A DNA stretch of 64,000 nt from Isoetes taiwanensis (lineage: Eukaryota > Streptophyta > Lycopodiopsida > Isoetales > Isoetaceae), in contig JAJEKV010000077.1 of assembly GCA_021234155.1 (NCBI GenBank), positions 1,597,012 to 1,661,011 on the forward strand, given 5' to 3'. Position 1 is the stretch's first letter; each line of letters opens with the position of its first letter. Shown here piece after piece: positions 1-10,183 of the stretch. A program made the position numbers and the translations under genes. Below the pieces are notes generated by a model that saw only the letters and a program-made list of their open reading frames with translations, searched no databases and was not told the DNA's origin.

Positions 1-909
1 TAGGTAAGCTCAGCCTACGGAACAAGGCACTCACCATCGTTAAGCCCCTTACGGGGGCAACAAAGGAGGCCTAATCAAGGACCTAACCCGCCTACCTATA
101 AAAAACAACAAAAAAAACCCTAAAACTAAGAAAAAAAAAAAAAAGGTTTTGGGTGGCAAATTGCAAGGTTGGGCCAGGAAATACCTTGTTTGCGCGAAAA
201 CTAAATCCACCTTGAAATATATAAAAAATTTCTTAGACGCTGAAAACTTTCAGACGACTGTGAACTTTTTTCAGCGACTGTAGAACGTGAAAAACCAAAT
301 CTGTGAACACCGCCCGGTTTGGCGTCGCGGAATAATTCCAGCGTCTGCGAAAAACTTCGTCTGTACGCCGGCGAAGTTTCCAGCGTCTGTAGTCGACCAG
401 CACTTTATATTTAGAATTAAGTATTTCGGCGACGCCAAGTTTTTTCAGCGTCGACGCTTTTCGTGAAGCTTCAGACGTCTGTAGTTTTTTTTCCCACCGG
501 CGAGGTTTTTATATCGTTAAATCACGCATTTTATTAAAAAATACGATTTTTGACTTTATCGTCGGAAATTTTAATTTTATGCATTTAACCTATCCCTGCC
601 AAGTACAACTATCATGCTCTAGTAATGTCAAAAGATAGTGCTTATTTATCATTCCTATTAAACATCAATACACATCATATACATTAAGCTGTTATAAAGA
701 CCAACTACAACTATCATGTTCCAGTACCATGTCAAAAGATAATGCTTATTTATCATGTCATCGAATTGTATTGATGCACCATATTGTATAACCAGATATG
801 GTTTGTAAACTTTTTGGCCCACAAATCGATATTGGTTTTAGGATTTGGTTTTCACTAATGAATCATTACAAAAAAATCATACTGATTCAATTTTGGGGGC
901 CTTGTGTTC
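1..909. other. AT-rich intergenic DNA with short imperfect repeats
   Basis: No gene is visible. Positions 230-500 contain several variants of a CAGCGTCTGTAG-like motif, some facing each other. Positions 604-652 and 704-757 are an imperfect direct repeat about 100 bp apart, sharing the core 'ctatcatg', 'gtcaaaagata' and 'gcttatttatcat'. This DNA lies just outside the truncated LTR of the neighbouring retrotransposon. Confidence 0.5.
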
Positions 910-1537
910 ATAAGTACATCTTAACCTAATCATATATATCTAACTTACAGTTAGGGTTCCTTGATTAGGGTTCAAGATGTTGAATAAGGGTTCTAGGGTG
1001 GCTCTACTCTACTAGATACGAAATACTAACCCATCTGGAGTGCTAACTTCCAAATGAACTACCAAGAGCACTACTCCACATACCTGCTCCAGACGCACTC
1101 CCTCCCAATCCTGGCATCTCCATGGTCTTCGAATGGTCAAAGCTGCACTTGATCCAAGATCAAATCCACACTCCGGGGGCTGCTGCACTAGACTAGGCCA
1201 CAAGCGGTGCGCTCAAAACGGAGTTTCGAAAAGTGGATGAGTCTCGGGGGTGCTAGGGTCAGGAAAGAGGTCTAGGGTTAGGGTTTGGGCTAATATAAGT
1301 TAGGGTCCGCATGGGATGCCATGTGGCACCAATGGGGTGGGGTCGTGTGGCGGTTGCCCAATAGGATAAGGCCATGTGGAAATGGACCTTATCCTAAGGT
1401 TATCTAAGTTAAGCATGTAACTTAGATGTGCACCCATTGCCACTTCCTAAGGTATACAAGGCTACATTGGTAGACTTGTATAGTGACGGGTCCAGGAATA
1501 TACGTATTTATGGCATATATTCCCCTGGAACGTCACA
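910..1537 (-). repeat. 3' LTR of the chromovirus, truncated
   Basis: Closely similar by eye to 11188-11815: the shared segment starts at 'cataag.acatcttaacc' and ends at 'ggaacgtcaca'. On the minus strand it begins TGTGACG, preceded by the polypurine tract. The part matching 10184-11187 of the other LTR is missing, so about 1 kb of the LTR's 3' portion has been deleted or replaced. Confidence 0.88.
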
Positions 1538-1552
1538 TTCTCCCCCCTTAGG
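1538..1552 (-). other. Polypurine tract
   Basis: The minus strand reads CTAAGGGGGGAGAA immediately before the TGTGACG start of the 3' LTR. This is the usual position and composition of the plus-strand DNA primer of LTR retrotransposons and fixes the element's orientation. Confidence 0.8.
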
Positions 1553-2379
1553 ATAATGCTATCCTCAGCATTACGCTAAGGTAACTACACTACACGCTCC
1601 TGCAAAAACAAGATACATGCAATATCTATTATTCAATTAACATATAGTATGGGCTATATTTATACCTATACAAAATTATATAGCCTTAATAATAGTAACG
1701 CTATAGTAAGTCAAAACATTATCACATAACATTAGGGTTCATAATTTTTAAGTCTAAATTATGCCTCCCCGCCTCCACTTAATGTGCTCCCGTCGGTGCT
1801 CCCCTATGCTCGCCCTGCACGAGTAGCACATTACATTAGTTAAGTTAATAATTGTGGTTTTAGGGGACCACCCCCCTTACCTACCTCCTTGAGCCGAACT
1901 ACTAGCTGAAGGTTACCCTACTACCTTGCACCCGATCATGGCCCCTAAGGATTTGAGCTTAAAGAACATTTAAGATGCTCTTATCATCGCCCATGATCAA
2001 GTGCTACCTTGTACTCGATTACCCGTTGTCGAGTACACCCCAGTGCATCATGCCCCAAGGGTTTCAAGCTAGGGAACGTCTCACGATCCCACCATCACGC
2101 ATGATCACTTAACCTTCACCATGACCCCCCTATGGTCAGGTGCGCGTACCCCGCATCGCGGCATAGAGAGCATCCGACAGATGTCCCATCATCGCCCACC
2201 ATGCCTCATTCCTCCCTCACATGACCCTACTGGTCATGCGCACCTCTTGGTGCGTGTTGGCCTAGAGAATACCTTAGCGTATCCCATCATCGCCTACACG
2301 TTCCAAGATTCTGGCACATGGACTCTACTAACTTAGAATACATATGCCAGAGCTAAGGCTAACTAAGAAACATACCAAG
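1553..2379. repeat. 3' noncoding region of the element with degenerate tandem repeats
   Basis: Between the chromodomain stop and the polypurine tract. Positions about 1935-2310 contain roughly four degenerate units of about 90-120 bp. Each contains a 'catgaccc/catggccc'-type core followed by 'catcatcgcc' or 'catcacgc'. No conserved reading frame was found; the 71-aa plus-strand frame at 2121-2336 is built from these repeats. Confidence 0.5.
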
Positions 2380-2535
2380 CTAACCTCCTGGCAAGTCGGC
2401 ATCGACTAAGTCGGAGACGACTCGCCCATCAAACTCCTTCATGAACTCTGGGTATTGCTTCTCCAAATCCTGCTTCAATACCCATGTCGCGTCTTCCACG
2501 GGCAAGTGCTTCCACTTGACTAGATACTGGAGGAA
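2380..2535 (-). pseudogene. Integrase C-terminal chromodomain
   Basis: The minus-strand frame directly after the TAG at 2536-2538 contains YLVKWKHLPVEDATW, the classic chromodomain core with its aromatic residues, and ends in a stop at 2380-2382. It lies in the same frame as the integrase C-terminal segment, so one amber codon separates it from the integrase. Chromodomains of plant chromoviruses bind methylated histone H3 (established for the group) and are thought to guide integration. Whether this one retains the full aromatic cage cannot be judged from the fragment. Confidence 0.85.
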
Positions 2536-3722
2536 CTAGGACCTCCTAGTCTTGTTGAATGACTTATCAAGAAGCAATTCAGGCACGATTTCAACTTGAT
2601 CTTCTGTCATTTCCAATAAAGTTGGAATATCCAAAACCTCATCAGGGTTAGGATTGTGCCTTTTTAATAAACTTACATGGAAGACCTTGTGAACTTTGAG
2701 GTGCGCCGGGAGGTCCAACTTGTAGGCCTGAGAGCCCACTCTCTCCAAGATCTTGAATGGACTGGCCCACCTGGGGGCAAGCTTCTTGCAATTCCCTATG
2801 CGAAGCTTAGCTTGCTTCATTTTGATCTTCAACCACACCTTGTCGCCTACCTTGAATTCCCTTACCGTCCTGTGCCTGTCGGCTACACTCTTCTGCCGAC
2901 TTCTTGCTGCTAATAGGTACCCCCTTACTTCCTCAACCAGCTGCTGCATATCTCCTAGCATTTGCTGGGATACTTCGACCTTTGACACAGGATTGTGCCA
3001 AGTATCCGGAGTGAGGCACTGATACCCGTAATTGATCATGAAGGGAGACATCTGGGATGACTCCTACTTCGTACTGTTGTAGGCGAACTCTACCAAGTGG
3101 ATGAAATCATCCCACTTGGACTGCTTATTCCAAACATAACTTCTGAGCATATCTTCGATGATGCGATTCGTCCCTCCGTTTGACCATCCGTCTGAGGATG
3201 GTAAACTGTGCTCATCGAGAGCTTGGTCTGGATCGTGGCAAAAAGATCCTGGCAGAATGCACTCATGAACTTAGAATCCCTATCTGAGATTATCTCTCGA
3301 GCCATGCCGTGGAATCTAAAAATCTCCTTAACAAATAGAACGGCAGTGTCTAAGGCTGTGTCCGTAGTTTTGCAAGGCACGAAGTGTGCCAGCTTAGATA
3401 ATTTATCTACAACGACCATTAGTGCATCTTTGCCTCGAAGAGTCCTAGGAAGTCCTGTAATAAAATCCATGCTTATTACTTCCCACTTTGCATTCGGCAC
3501 TGCCAAAGGTTCCAAAGCTCCCGGAATCCGAAGCTGCTCTGCCTTGGTCTGCTGGAACAACTGGCATTCCCGAATATATCTGGCTATCTGTTTCTTCATT
3601 CCTGGCCAGAAATAGCTACTTCGAATCTTGAAATACGTCTTCATAAATCCTGTGTGCCCGGTTATTGGGCCGTTGTGTGTGTCATGAAGAATTAACTTCC
3701 TTATTCCTGACGATTCCGGCAC
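2536..3722 (-). pseudogene. Integrase, zinc-binding and catalytic core plus C-terminal domain
   Basis: Two frames. 3722-3090 carries the HHCC-like zinc-binding region and the RNase-H-fold core: first Asp in SMDFITGLP, second Asp in IISDRDSKF, and the YHPQTDGQTE segment supplying the catalytic Glu region. The frame then shifts. 3051-2536 carries the C-terminal domain with FKVGDKVWLK and KLAPRW, then a GPY/F-like fold, ending at an amber stop before the chromodomain. One zinc-ligand Cys appears replaced (ECQLFQQ where CxxC is usual). The domain would insert the cDNA copy into chromosomes; this copy is broken. Confidence 0.93.
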
Positions 3723-3763
3723 ATCACAACTTATCTTTATGGTACAATAGGTTGCCTTCCTTT

Positions 3764-4108
3764 CTATAATGTTTGAAGGCCTCCCGTTCCTTTATCTGTT
3801 CTAGCCTCCTTAGAGAGGCTTGTCCATACCTCCTTGAAATCTTCATCAGATGGCAATGTCTCCTCAATTTTCTTACCATACCCACTCGAAAGAGTTGAAA
3901 TAGCATTACAATGCGTTCTCGTTTCGACATTAAGCTTGTCGGGCTTATACACTATGTCGAAATCATATTCCTCAAGGAATTCCATCCACCTCCCTTGCCT
4001 TAGATTGAGGAGTGGTTGGGTGAAAAGATACTGGAGGATCTGGTGATCGAGATCTAAACGAAACTTCCTCCCCAAAAATAATGCCTCCAAATCCTTAATG
4101 CCCGACAA
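3764..4108 (-). pseudogene. RNase H domain fragment
   Basis: The 114-aa frame includes FLGRKFRLDLDHQ, YLFTQP, NLRQGRWMEFL and DIVYKPDKLNV, the familiar end of a Ty3/gypsy RNase H domain. In active relatives it degrades the RNA strand during reverse transcription. The frame breaks upstream toward the RT (4109-4614 is scrambled by indels) and downstream before the integrase. It is part of the same pol polyprotein. Confidence 0.85.
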
Positions 4109-4614
4109 TGGCTAATAACTCCCGATCATGGGTTGGGTAAGCGTTGCTCAAGTCCGCCATCTTCTTCGAGGCGTGGCGACTACCCTTCCTTCTTGCATCA
4201 AAACAAAGACTGCTGTTGCTATCTTGCTCGCATCCGTGGCCACTAGCTTATCTTTGCTCTGGATCCGAAGGACAAGGACTTGGAGCTGTCGTTAGAGCCT
4301 CTTTGAGCTTTTCAAAGGAGGCTTGGACATTCTCAAGCCAAAACTTTGCCCAATCCTTTATCTTATTGCTCTTGGTGAGGTCCGATAAGGGGGACGCCCA
4401 CCTAGCGAAGTCCTTTATGAACTTCCTATAGTATCCCCCGCATCGAGAAAACTTCTCACTTCGCCACGCGTTTCTTGGAGCTGGTCAATCAACTATTGCC
4501 TCAATCTTTGACTGATCTATAGAAATCCCTTCACCGCACCACGTGCCCCAAATATTCCACTCGACCGCTTGCAAAGTGGCACTTGGAGAGCTTCCCATAC
4601 AACCCGATGCCGCC

Positions 4615-5556
4615 TCAACTTTCTCCAACACTCTTCTCAAATGCTTGACAATGCTCTTCAATGGACTTGTCAGAGACTAAGATGTCGTCGAAGAATACAA
4701 TGACAAACTCGTCCAAGAACTCCCTGAAGATGTCGTTCATGAGACGCATGAATGTTGCTGGGGCATTCGATAAGCCAAAAGGCATTACTATAAACTCGAA
4801 GTGCCCGTACCGCGTTCTGAAGGCGGTCTTATGGATATCTTCTTCCTTTATCCTTATTTGGTGGTAACCTGACCTTAAGTCAATCTTAGAGAAAACTTTC
4901 GCTCCTTGGAGCTGATCCATCAAATCATCTGCCCTTGGCAGAGCATACTTATTCTTTATCGTCTGCTTGTTAAGCTGGCGATAGTCTATACACATTCTTA
5001 GATTCCCGTCTTTCTTCTTGACGAAGAGTATGGGTGCCCCAAAGGGAGACACACTTGCTCTTATAAATCCAAGGTCAAACAATTCCTGCAGCCGCTTCTT
5101 GAGCTCTATCAACTCTGGGGTGCTCATTCTGTAAGGTGCCTTGCTGGTAGGCTTAGCATCTAGAGCCAATGTGATTTCACACTCTACACCCCTATAAGGT
5201 GGTAGCTGACGGATTTCATCCGAAAATACATCATTGAACTCCCTAATGAGCCTTGCTACTGGCTTGGGCAACTGATTCCCATTTAGGTCACTTCCCTTCT
5301 CTTTACTTGGTTCAATTGCCTCTAACCTCAGAATATAATCCACCTTGTTTCTTTCTATACTCTTTCTTAGCTGCTTCATAGAAATGCACTGCATAGGAGA
5401 AGCTACCTTCTTACCTTTTACTATGAATCTGTTGCCGTCCGGCGCCGTCATGGAGATCTCATTGCGCTTGCAATCGATCATGGCTTTAGCTGGCTTTAGG
5501 AACTCCATTCCTACTGTAAGATCATACTTTCCAATATCCATGACTTCTGCCCCCAT
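4615..5556 (-). pseudogene. Reverse transcriptase with adjoining protease C-terminus
   Basis: The longest open pol segment, 313 aa. The N-terminal part ([14 protein letters not shown]) is the end of the aspartic protease. The RT follows with [72 protein letters not shown] and the catalytic FFDDILV (usual form F/I-DDILV). All three catalytic Asp positions appear to be present. The frame ends in the thumb/connection region at a premature stop. It would copy genomic RNA to DNA in the virus-like particle. Confidence 0.95.
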
Positions 5557-5880
5557 CGGTCACTTGCTTCCACTAAGGTCTATGGCAAACATGATCCTCC
5601 TCCCTTTAGTGTGGCGAATGGCACCACTTGCCATGCTAACTAGCCTTAGTTTTGACTTCAAGATCTTGCTCTTCATTAGGGCAGCAAGCCTGGGAGAGGC
5701 AAAGTTGTGAGAGCTACCTATATCTATCAAGACTAGGTATGGACTGCTATCTATGATTCCCTCAGTCGAGATGACTGTGGACTAATTCTCAACATCTCCT
5801 GACTCAATAGCTGCACAAATCTTACACTCACCGTCTATGAAGTCTTGTGCCTCTTGCTGGTCGCCTTCATCTTCATCCCC
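5557..5880 (-). pseudogene. Retroviral-type aspartic protease, mutated
   Basis: The minus strand encodes the active-site loop LIDIGSSHNF, where active enzymes have D-T/S-G: the Thr/Ser codon is ATA, which a single C-to-T change from ACA would explain. Downstream RLAALM fits the fold. An in-frame TGA lies just upstream of the 5556 start and another stop precedes the loop. This domain would normally cleave the gag-pol polyprotein; the copy is doubly inactivated. Confidence 0.8.
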
Positions 5881-5914
5881 TTCTGTTGGAGAGTCCCAAT
5901 CCACAAGTTTACGC

Positions 5915-6506
5915 CTAGCGCCCTCGAGATAACAAAAGGCGGTTATTGCGTTGATTATACAATGGCTGGAAGCTTAGGAAGCACAACTTCTTTTCTATAC
6001 ATTCCTGCCTCTTTTCCTTGGGGATGTTGTCTAAAAGGTGCTTAAGAGAACTGCCCCCTGATCTTTCATGTGGCTTGCGATCCCCAAAGGATTTATCCTG
6101 AGCCTTCCCTTGCTGGTGGCCTCCGGCTGGCGCTGATGCCCCTTGCTTACTTTGGTACTGCGACTGCCCTGCTGCTCTTCTCTGTCTTCCTTGCCTTGGT
6201 CCCCATGTGATGTATCCGGACTCACTCAGCCGGAACTGCCCGGCTTTGCTGTGAAGTATCGATATCTTTGGAGCTAGATGGTGTTGGACTCTTTCTGCTT
6301 CTCCTTTTTCTCTTCCTGTCCCTGACATTTCCTTGATTCTCTTCCCCTTCTGGCTGTGGAGCCTCATCAATGCCTTGTACAAGAGGTGGAGGTGGTGGTG
6401 GAGGTCCGTATTCCTGAGCATTCATCAATGGTGTTGCCCACTGAAACAGGTTTTGCATCTGGTTTCTCATCTGCGTGAGCCTTGCACTCACTGACTCCAC
6501 CGTCAT
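5915..6506 (-). pseudogene. Gag C-terminal region, basic and proline-rich
   Basis: Two overlapping frames (6506-6222 and 6421-5915) together form one tract. It has a proline run after NAQEYG, a basic cluster RDRKRKRRSRKS, then a Gln/Gly/Lys-rich stretch directly upstream of the protease. Position and composition fit the gag C-terminus/nucleocapsid. I could not find an intact CCHC zinc knuckle; it is either lost or broken by the frameshift. The MTVESVSARL start at 6506 could be internal. Confidence 0.6.
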
Positions 6507-6599
6507 TTCATCGTTGTTGTCGTCTTGTTATCGCCCAAACAAGTTTCTAGGTACCCATTGGTGCTGCCGGCCCTGGCCTTGAGACCCTGAGCCGATGTT

Positions 6600-8899
6600 C
6601 CTTGCTGCAAGTATTGGTCATCAATGCTGTTACTTAGGTTATACATTATTCATCCTTATTTACAAGTCACTTATTGTTAGATATAAAAGAAATCATATCA
6701 AAACTCCACTTATAAGTCAAGGACAATTTATAGTAATTCATATATAAAAGTTACACATTAATATAGGATACATGACAATTCATAGAACTGAAGACATTCA
6801 ATACAATTTAGAAGATAAGTGAAAATAGAAAATATTCATCTTCGATGCCCCTTTATCGATTTGAAGAAGTTCTTGACATCCCTGAGTCGAAGTCCTTTGC
6901 CGACGTTCCGTAGGATATTTCTAGAAGATCCCCTTCGAGGGCTCGAGCCATTTGGAGTGCAGGGAGTTCGGGTGCCGTTGCTGCCACTACCGTCAATGTT
7001 GCGTCCTTGAGGTGGCCCCTGGCGAAGTCAAGGCAGTGGAGTGCCACGGATCTCTTAAAAAGAATGACATGATCCGTTACGGGATTCAGTTTGGCGTGTT
7101 GATTGCCTTATACTGCATGAATAGGGCGAGGGCTGCATGGGCTGAGAGATATCTATGCCTATTGTGCTTGCAGGTCATGTAGTCGGGCATGGCTCTTGTC
7201 CTATCCCACATCTGGTTCTTGCCCTTGGATCCTCCCCCTGGCTTGGCTAGAATCTAGGGATACCCATTTCCCTCCCTAAAGCAAGCTAACTTCCTGTGGT
7301 AGGAACTGCTGATCATATTGGCGCGTGATGTCGTCAGGTTAGAAGGGTGTCCTGGTCAAGGTTGCGTGATCAAAGAGATGGTCGAATGAAAGGCCCTGCT
7401 CAAAGCAGAAAATCATGGATGTGGTTGGCAGATCGCACCATGTCGGACAAAGCTACCGGGCCCATTGAGCGAGATAAGTATAGAAAATGGCTTGGAAAGA
7501 TTGATGAGAGCTTAGGAAATCGCCTAAGATGATAAGAGCAGCTTTTGGTGAAGGGAAAATGGCAAATGAGGCCCCTTTTTATAGACTAGAGTTGCTTCCG
7601 GTTCCGTGCACAAGGGTTCTTAATGGAACAGACTTTTGTTCTAAGGCATGGATGTCCAAATGAGCTACCATAAAGTGCAATTCTAAGCGAAACAAGGCAA
7701 AAAGCATTATGGCAGTTTGTTGGGTCAAATTTGGCCAATCCAGTTGTGGGGTCAAAATACCGGTCAACAGCGCCATTAGTTCCAAGGCTAAGTAACGCAG
7801 GCGATTTGGCGCAGACGTCCCTGGCCACCGATTTGGGAGGTGATTAGACATTTCTAGCATCATGCCTATTTGGGTGGATTCTAATCTAGCTAGCAACTTG
7901 TTTAAAGCAAAATGAACATCTAAAAGTGTCAATTTGAGCTAATCGGGTCGATTCATGCGAACACGCCTCGTCGCGAGCCTTGATTCGCGGCGTGGATCGA
8001 CTGGTTTTGGCGAACTTGGCATTTTTAGATGATTCTTTGCTGAAATTAACTTCTAAACTGGGTTCCTAGGCAAATTCTAAGCAATTTACTATCTTTTAGC
8101 ACAGATTTTCAATCACTTTTGTCCCAAATCCTGGTACTCGGGTCGATTCGCGCGAATACGCTCTGCGTCGCAAACGCAAGTCGATTTCGCGCAGATCGAC
8201 CCGGTTTGGCCGATTTTTGAGGCAACATTGATTTCTTTGTGTTGGAACCTATGCTACTTAACCTATTACAAGCATTTTAAGCTTTATACAAAAAATTGTA
8301 CTATAATCTAACTTACTTAATTACATTTTCATACCATAATACAATCAAATTACAGAGAAAAAGGAACTTATATATATATGAAGAAAGGTTAAATACATTG
8401 AAACTTTAATATTAGATAATTACAAAACTAGGGTCTCTCTTTTAAGTTCTCCGCCAAGTCACAACCCCCGATGCCAACCGGTTGCCGGCTTGGCGTGGAT
8501 AGCGTGAGAGAGATTCCTTTCTTCAAGAGCTGAATCAGCTCTTGCCTCTGTACCTCTACCTCTGGGCGGGTGGTTAGGGGTGTGACCCTATAATCCGTCC
8601 CGGAACTCCCGTGATAACTTCACGCCAGGCCGTTCGAGCGGTAGCCTTCACGATAGGAGATTAGTGCACCGCTGAAAGTGCTAATCTCTTTAAATACCCG
8701 TCTTACGGGAGTTAGATGCAATGGTGGACCTTCTTCCGGCTTCTCGGCCCGGGTGGCGGCTTGGGGCGGGTTCTTGACCTACCTCCTTAATGTATACATA
8801 CGTTTTGCTTGCGGTACCAATCATTGTACCTCGTCCGGTGGCGGGTACTCTTTGGTACACCTTCATGCGGCAGCTTGAATTCCGCGATCTGTTGGGCAT
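6600..8899 (-). pseudogene. Gag/pre-gag region, unrecognised coding fragments
   Basis: Between the first ORF and the gag C-terminus of the chromovirus. Minus-strand fragments that look coding are 8899-8690 (69 aa, basic), 7932-7579 (117 aa, Leu-rich with QLDWPNL), a stretch at about 7215-7070, and 7047-6853 (64 aa). I recognise no domain; capsid (retrotrans_gag) would be expected here by position. Positions 6640-6840 and 8230-8420 are AT-rich with no frame. Confidence 0.4.
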
Positions 8900-9079
8900 G
8901 AATTCACGCTTCGCCCACTACGCTTCTTCACTACCTTAGGTGGCTTGGGCCGCTTAGGGTAGGGTGGGCGTCGCGTTAAAGTCTGAATGTTCCCCGGCGT
9001 CTGCCGTTGTTCTCCTCCTCTTGATCTCCTCCTCATCTTCCTCCTCCTTTTCTTCGTCCTCCCCCCTCCCCCACGTTTC

Positions 9080-9591
9080 CTCCTCCCTCGCGTGGGGCGA
9101 GTTCTTCAATCAATCCACGGTCCCTCGTGGCCCCCTCCTTGCCATCTTCCTCCGCTCCTTCTCCTTCTCCTTCTCCTTCTGCTCCTTCTCCCTCTTCTTC
9201 CGGGCCGCCATTTCTTCGGGCCACTCTGCCACCTTCTCCTTCCCCTTCTTCTTTTTGCTTGAAGAAGGGGCCTGATGGTCTGGCGGGGCCGGAGTGCTCT
9301 TCTTGCTGGCGATCTTCTTCTTCTTTGCTCTTCTGGTGCTCTCCTCCTCCCCATCAGGATAGAGGCCAAGGTGGCGGGTCTCGTCGGTTAAATTCCCTAC
9401 CTCGACGAGGAGCTGCTCTGAGGCTCCTCCTGTGAGGCGTGGAAGGTCTCATCAGTCGAAGAAGACGACTCCTCATCTTGCCTCGACCGGAGGTGCTCTG
9501 GTATCTGCTTCCCATGTCCACCAGCTGCTGCTGCCATCGAAGGAGTGCGCTTTGGGCTATACTTCCTGGCTGTGCATTTAGTCTTCGCCAT
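9080..9591 (-). CDS. First ORF of the chromovirus, histone H3-tail-like N-terminus
   Basis: The minus-strand ATG at 9591 opens a 64-aa frame beginning MAKTKCTARK. Aligned with the histone H3 tail (ARTKQTARK) it keeps 7 of 9 residues, including both lysines matching K4 and K9 and the ARK motif. The rest is Ala/Gly, then Ser/Glu-rich (EESSSSTDE), ending at a stop at 9397. Low-complexity charged coding potential (KEKEKEK-type runs) continues in other frames to about 9080. It is the first ORF after the primer site, about 580 bp downstream, where gag would start. It is not a histone gene: no histone fold follows. Function unknown; the H3 likeness is an observation, its meaning inference. Confidence 0.55.
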
Positions 9592-9699
9592 GTCTTACGG
9601 TTAGGGAAACTGATGACGTAAGGCTGATCAAGAGAAAGAAGGTTGTAGGCAAGGTTGGGGGGGAAATGAGGTGGCAAGAAGATATTTAAAAAGGAAGAT

Positions 9700-10171
9700 G
9701 CTCTAAGAAATATTCCCCTACCATTAATAGGTCTACTAATTAGCCCCCCTTATTAATTACTCCAATATATCTATTTATTAACTAGTATATACTTAATTAT
9801 TAGTATATATACTTAACAACGTATTATACTTTAATTTTCGAATTTTTCCTAATGGTTTGAAGTGTTAATTATGAATTTGCGCCATTTTTCACCCAGGTCT
9901 CGGATTGGCATGATTCTTCGACCCATTTTAAGTGAAATCTGATGCTAATACATAATTTTCACTCCAATTTTATTAGAATGTTAATTCGACTAATTCTTTT
10001 CCTCATCTAACAACTTAGCCTATTCTTACGGACCCACTACCTAGGAGAAATTTTTTTTCCCTTATTTCGAGGTTCCATGGTGGAAATTTTTCATTTCACA
10101 CCCTATTAGGCTGTTAGACTACTTTTCGGGGGACATGGTCGCTGCTAGTTCCCCGGTCAACCAAGAACATC
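9700..10171. other. Leader region of the chromovirus
   Basis: AT-rich DNA between the primer-binding site and the first ORF. No coding frame is evident. On the minus strand this would be the untranslated leader carrying packaging signals. Confidence 0.5.
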
Positions 10172-10183
10172 ACTCGATACCAT
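10172..10183 (-). other. Primer-binding site, tRNA-iMet type, degenerate
   Basis: Immediately inside the 5' LTR the minus strand reads TGGTATCGAG. The canonical site complementary to the 3' end of initiator tRNA-Met is TGGTATCAGAGC; the match fails after TGGTATC, as if one base was lost. A relative at 20450-20461 has the perfect form. Confidence 0.75.

Noticed and set aside
8964-9435. Plus-strand Ser/Pro and Leu-rich frames of about 100 aa
   Set aside because: Antisense of the charged low-complexity coding region of the chromovirus.
9397-9591. A true histone H3 gene
   Set aside because: Only the first ten residues resemble H3; no histone fold follows and the position is that of a retrotransposon ORF.
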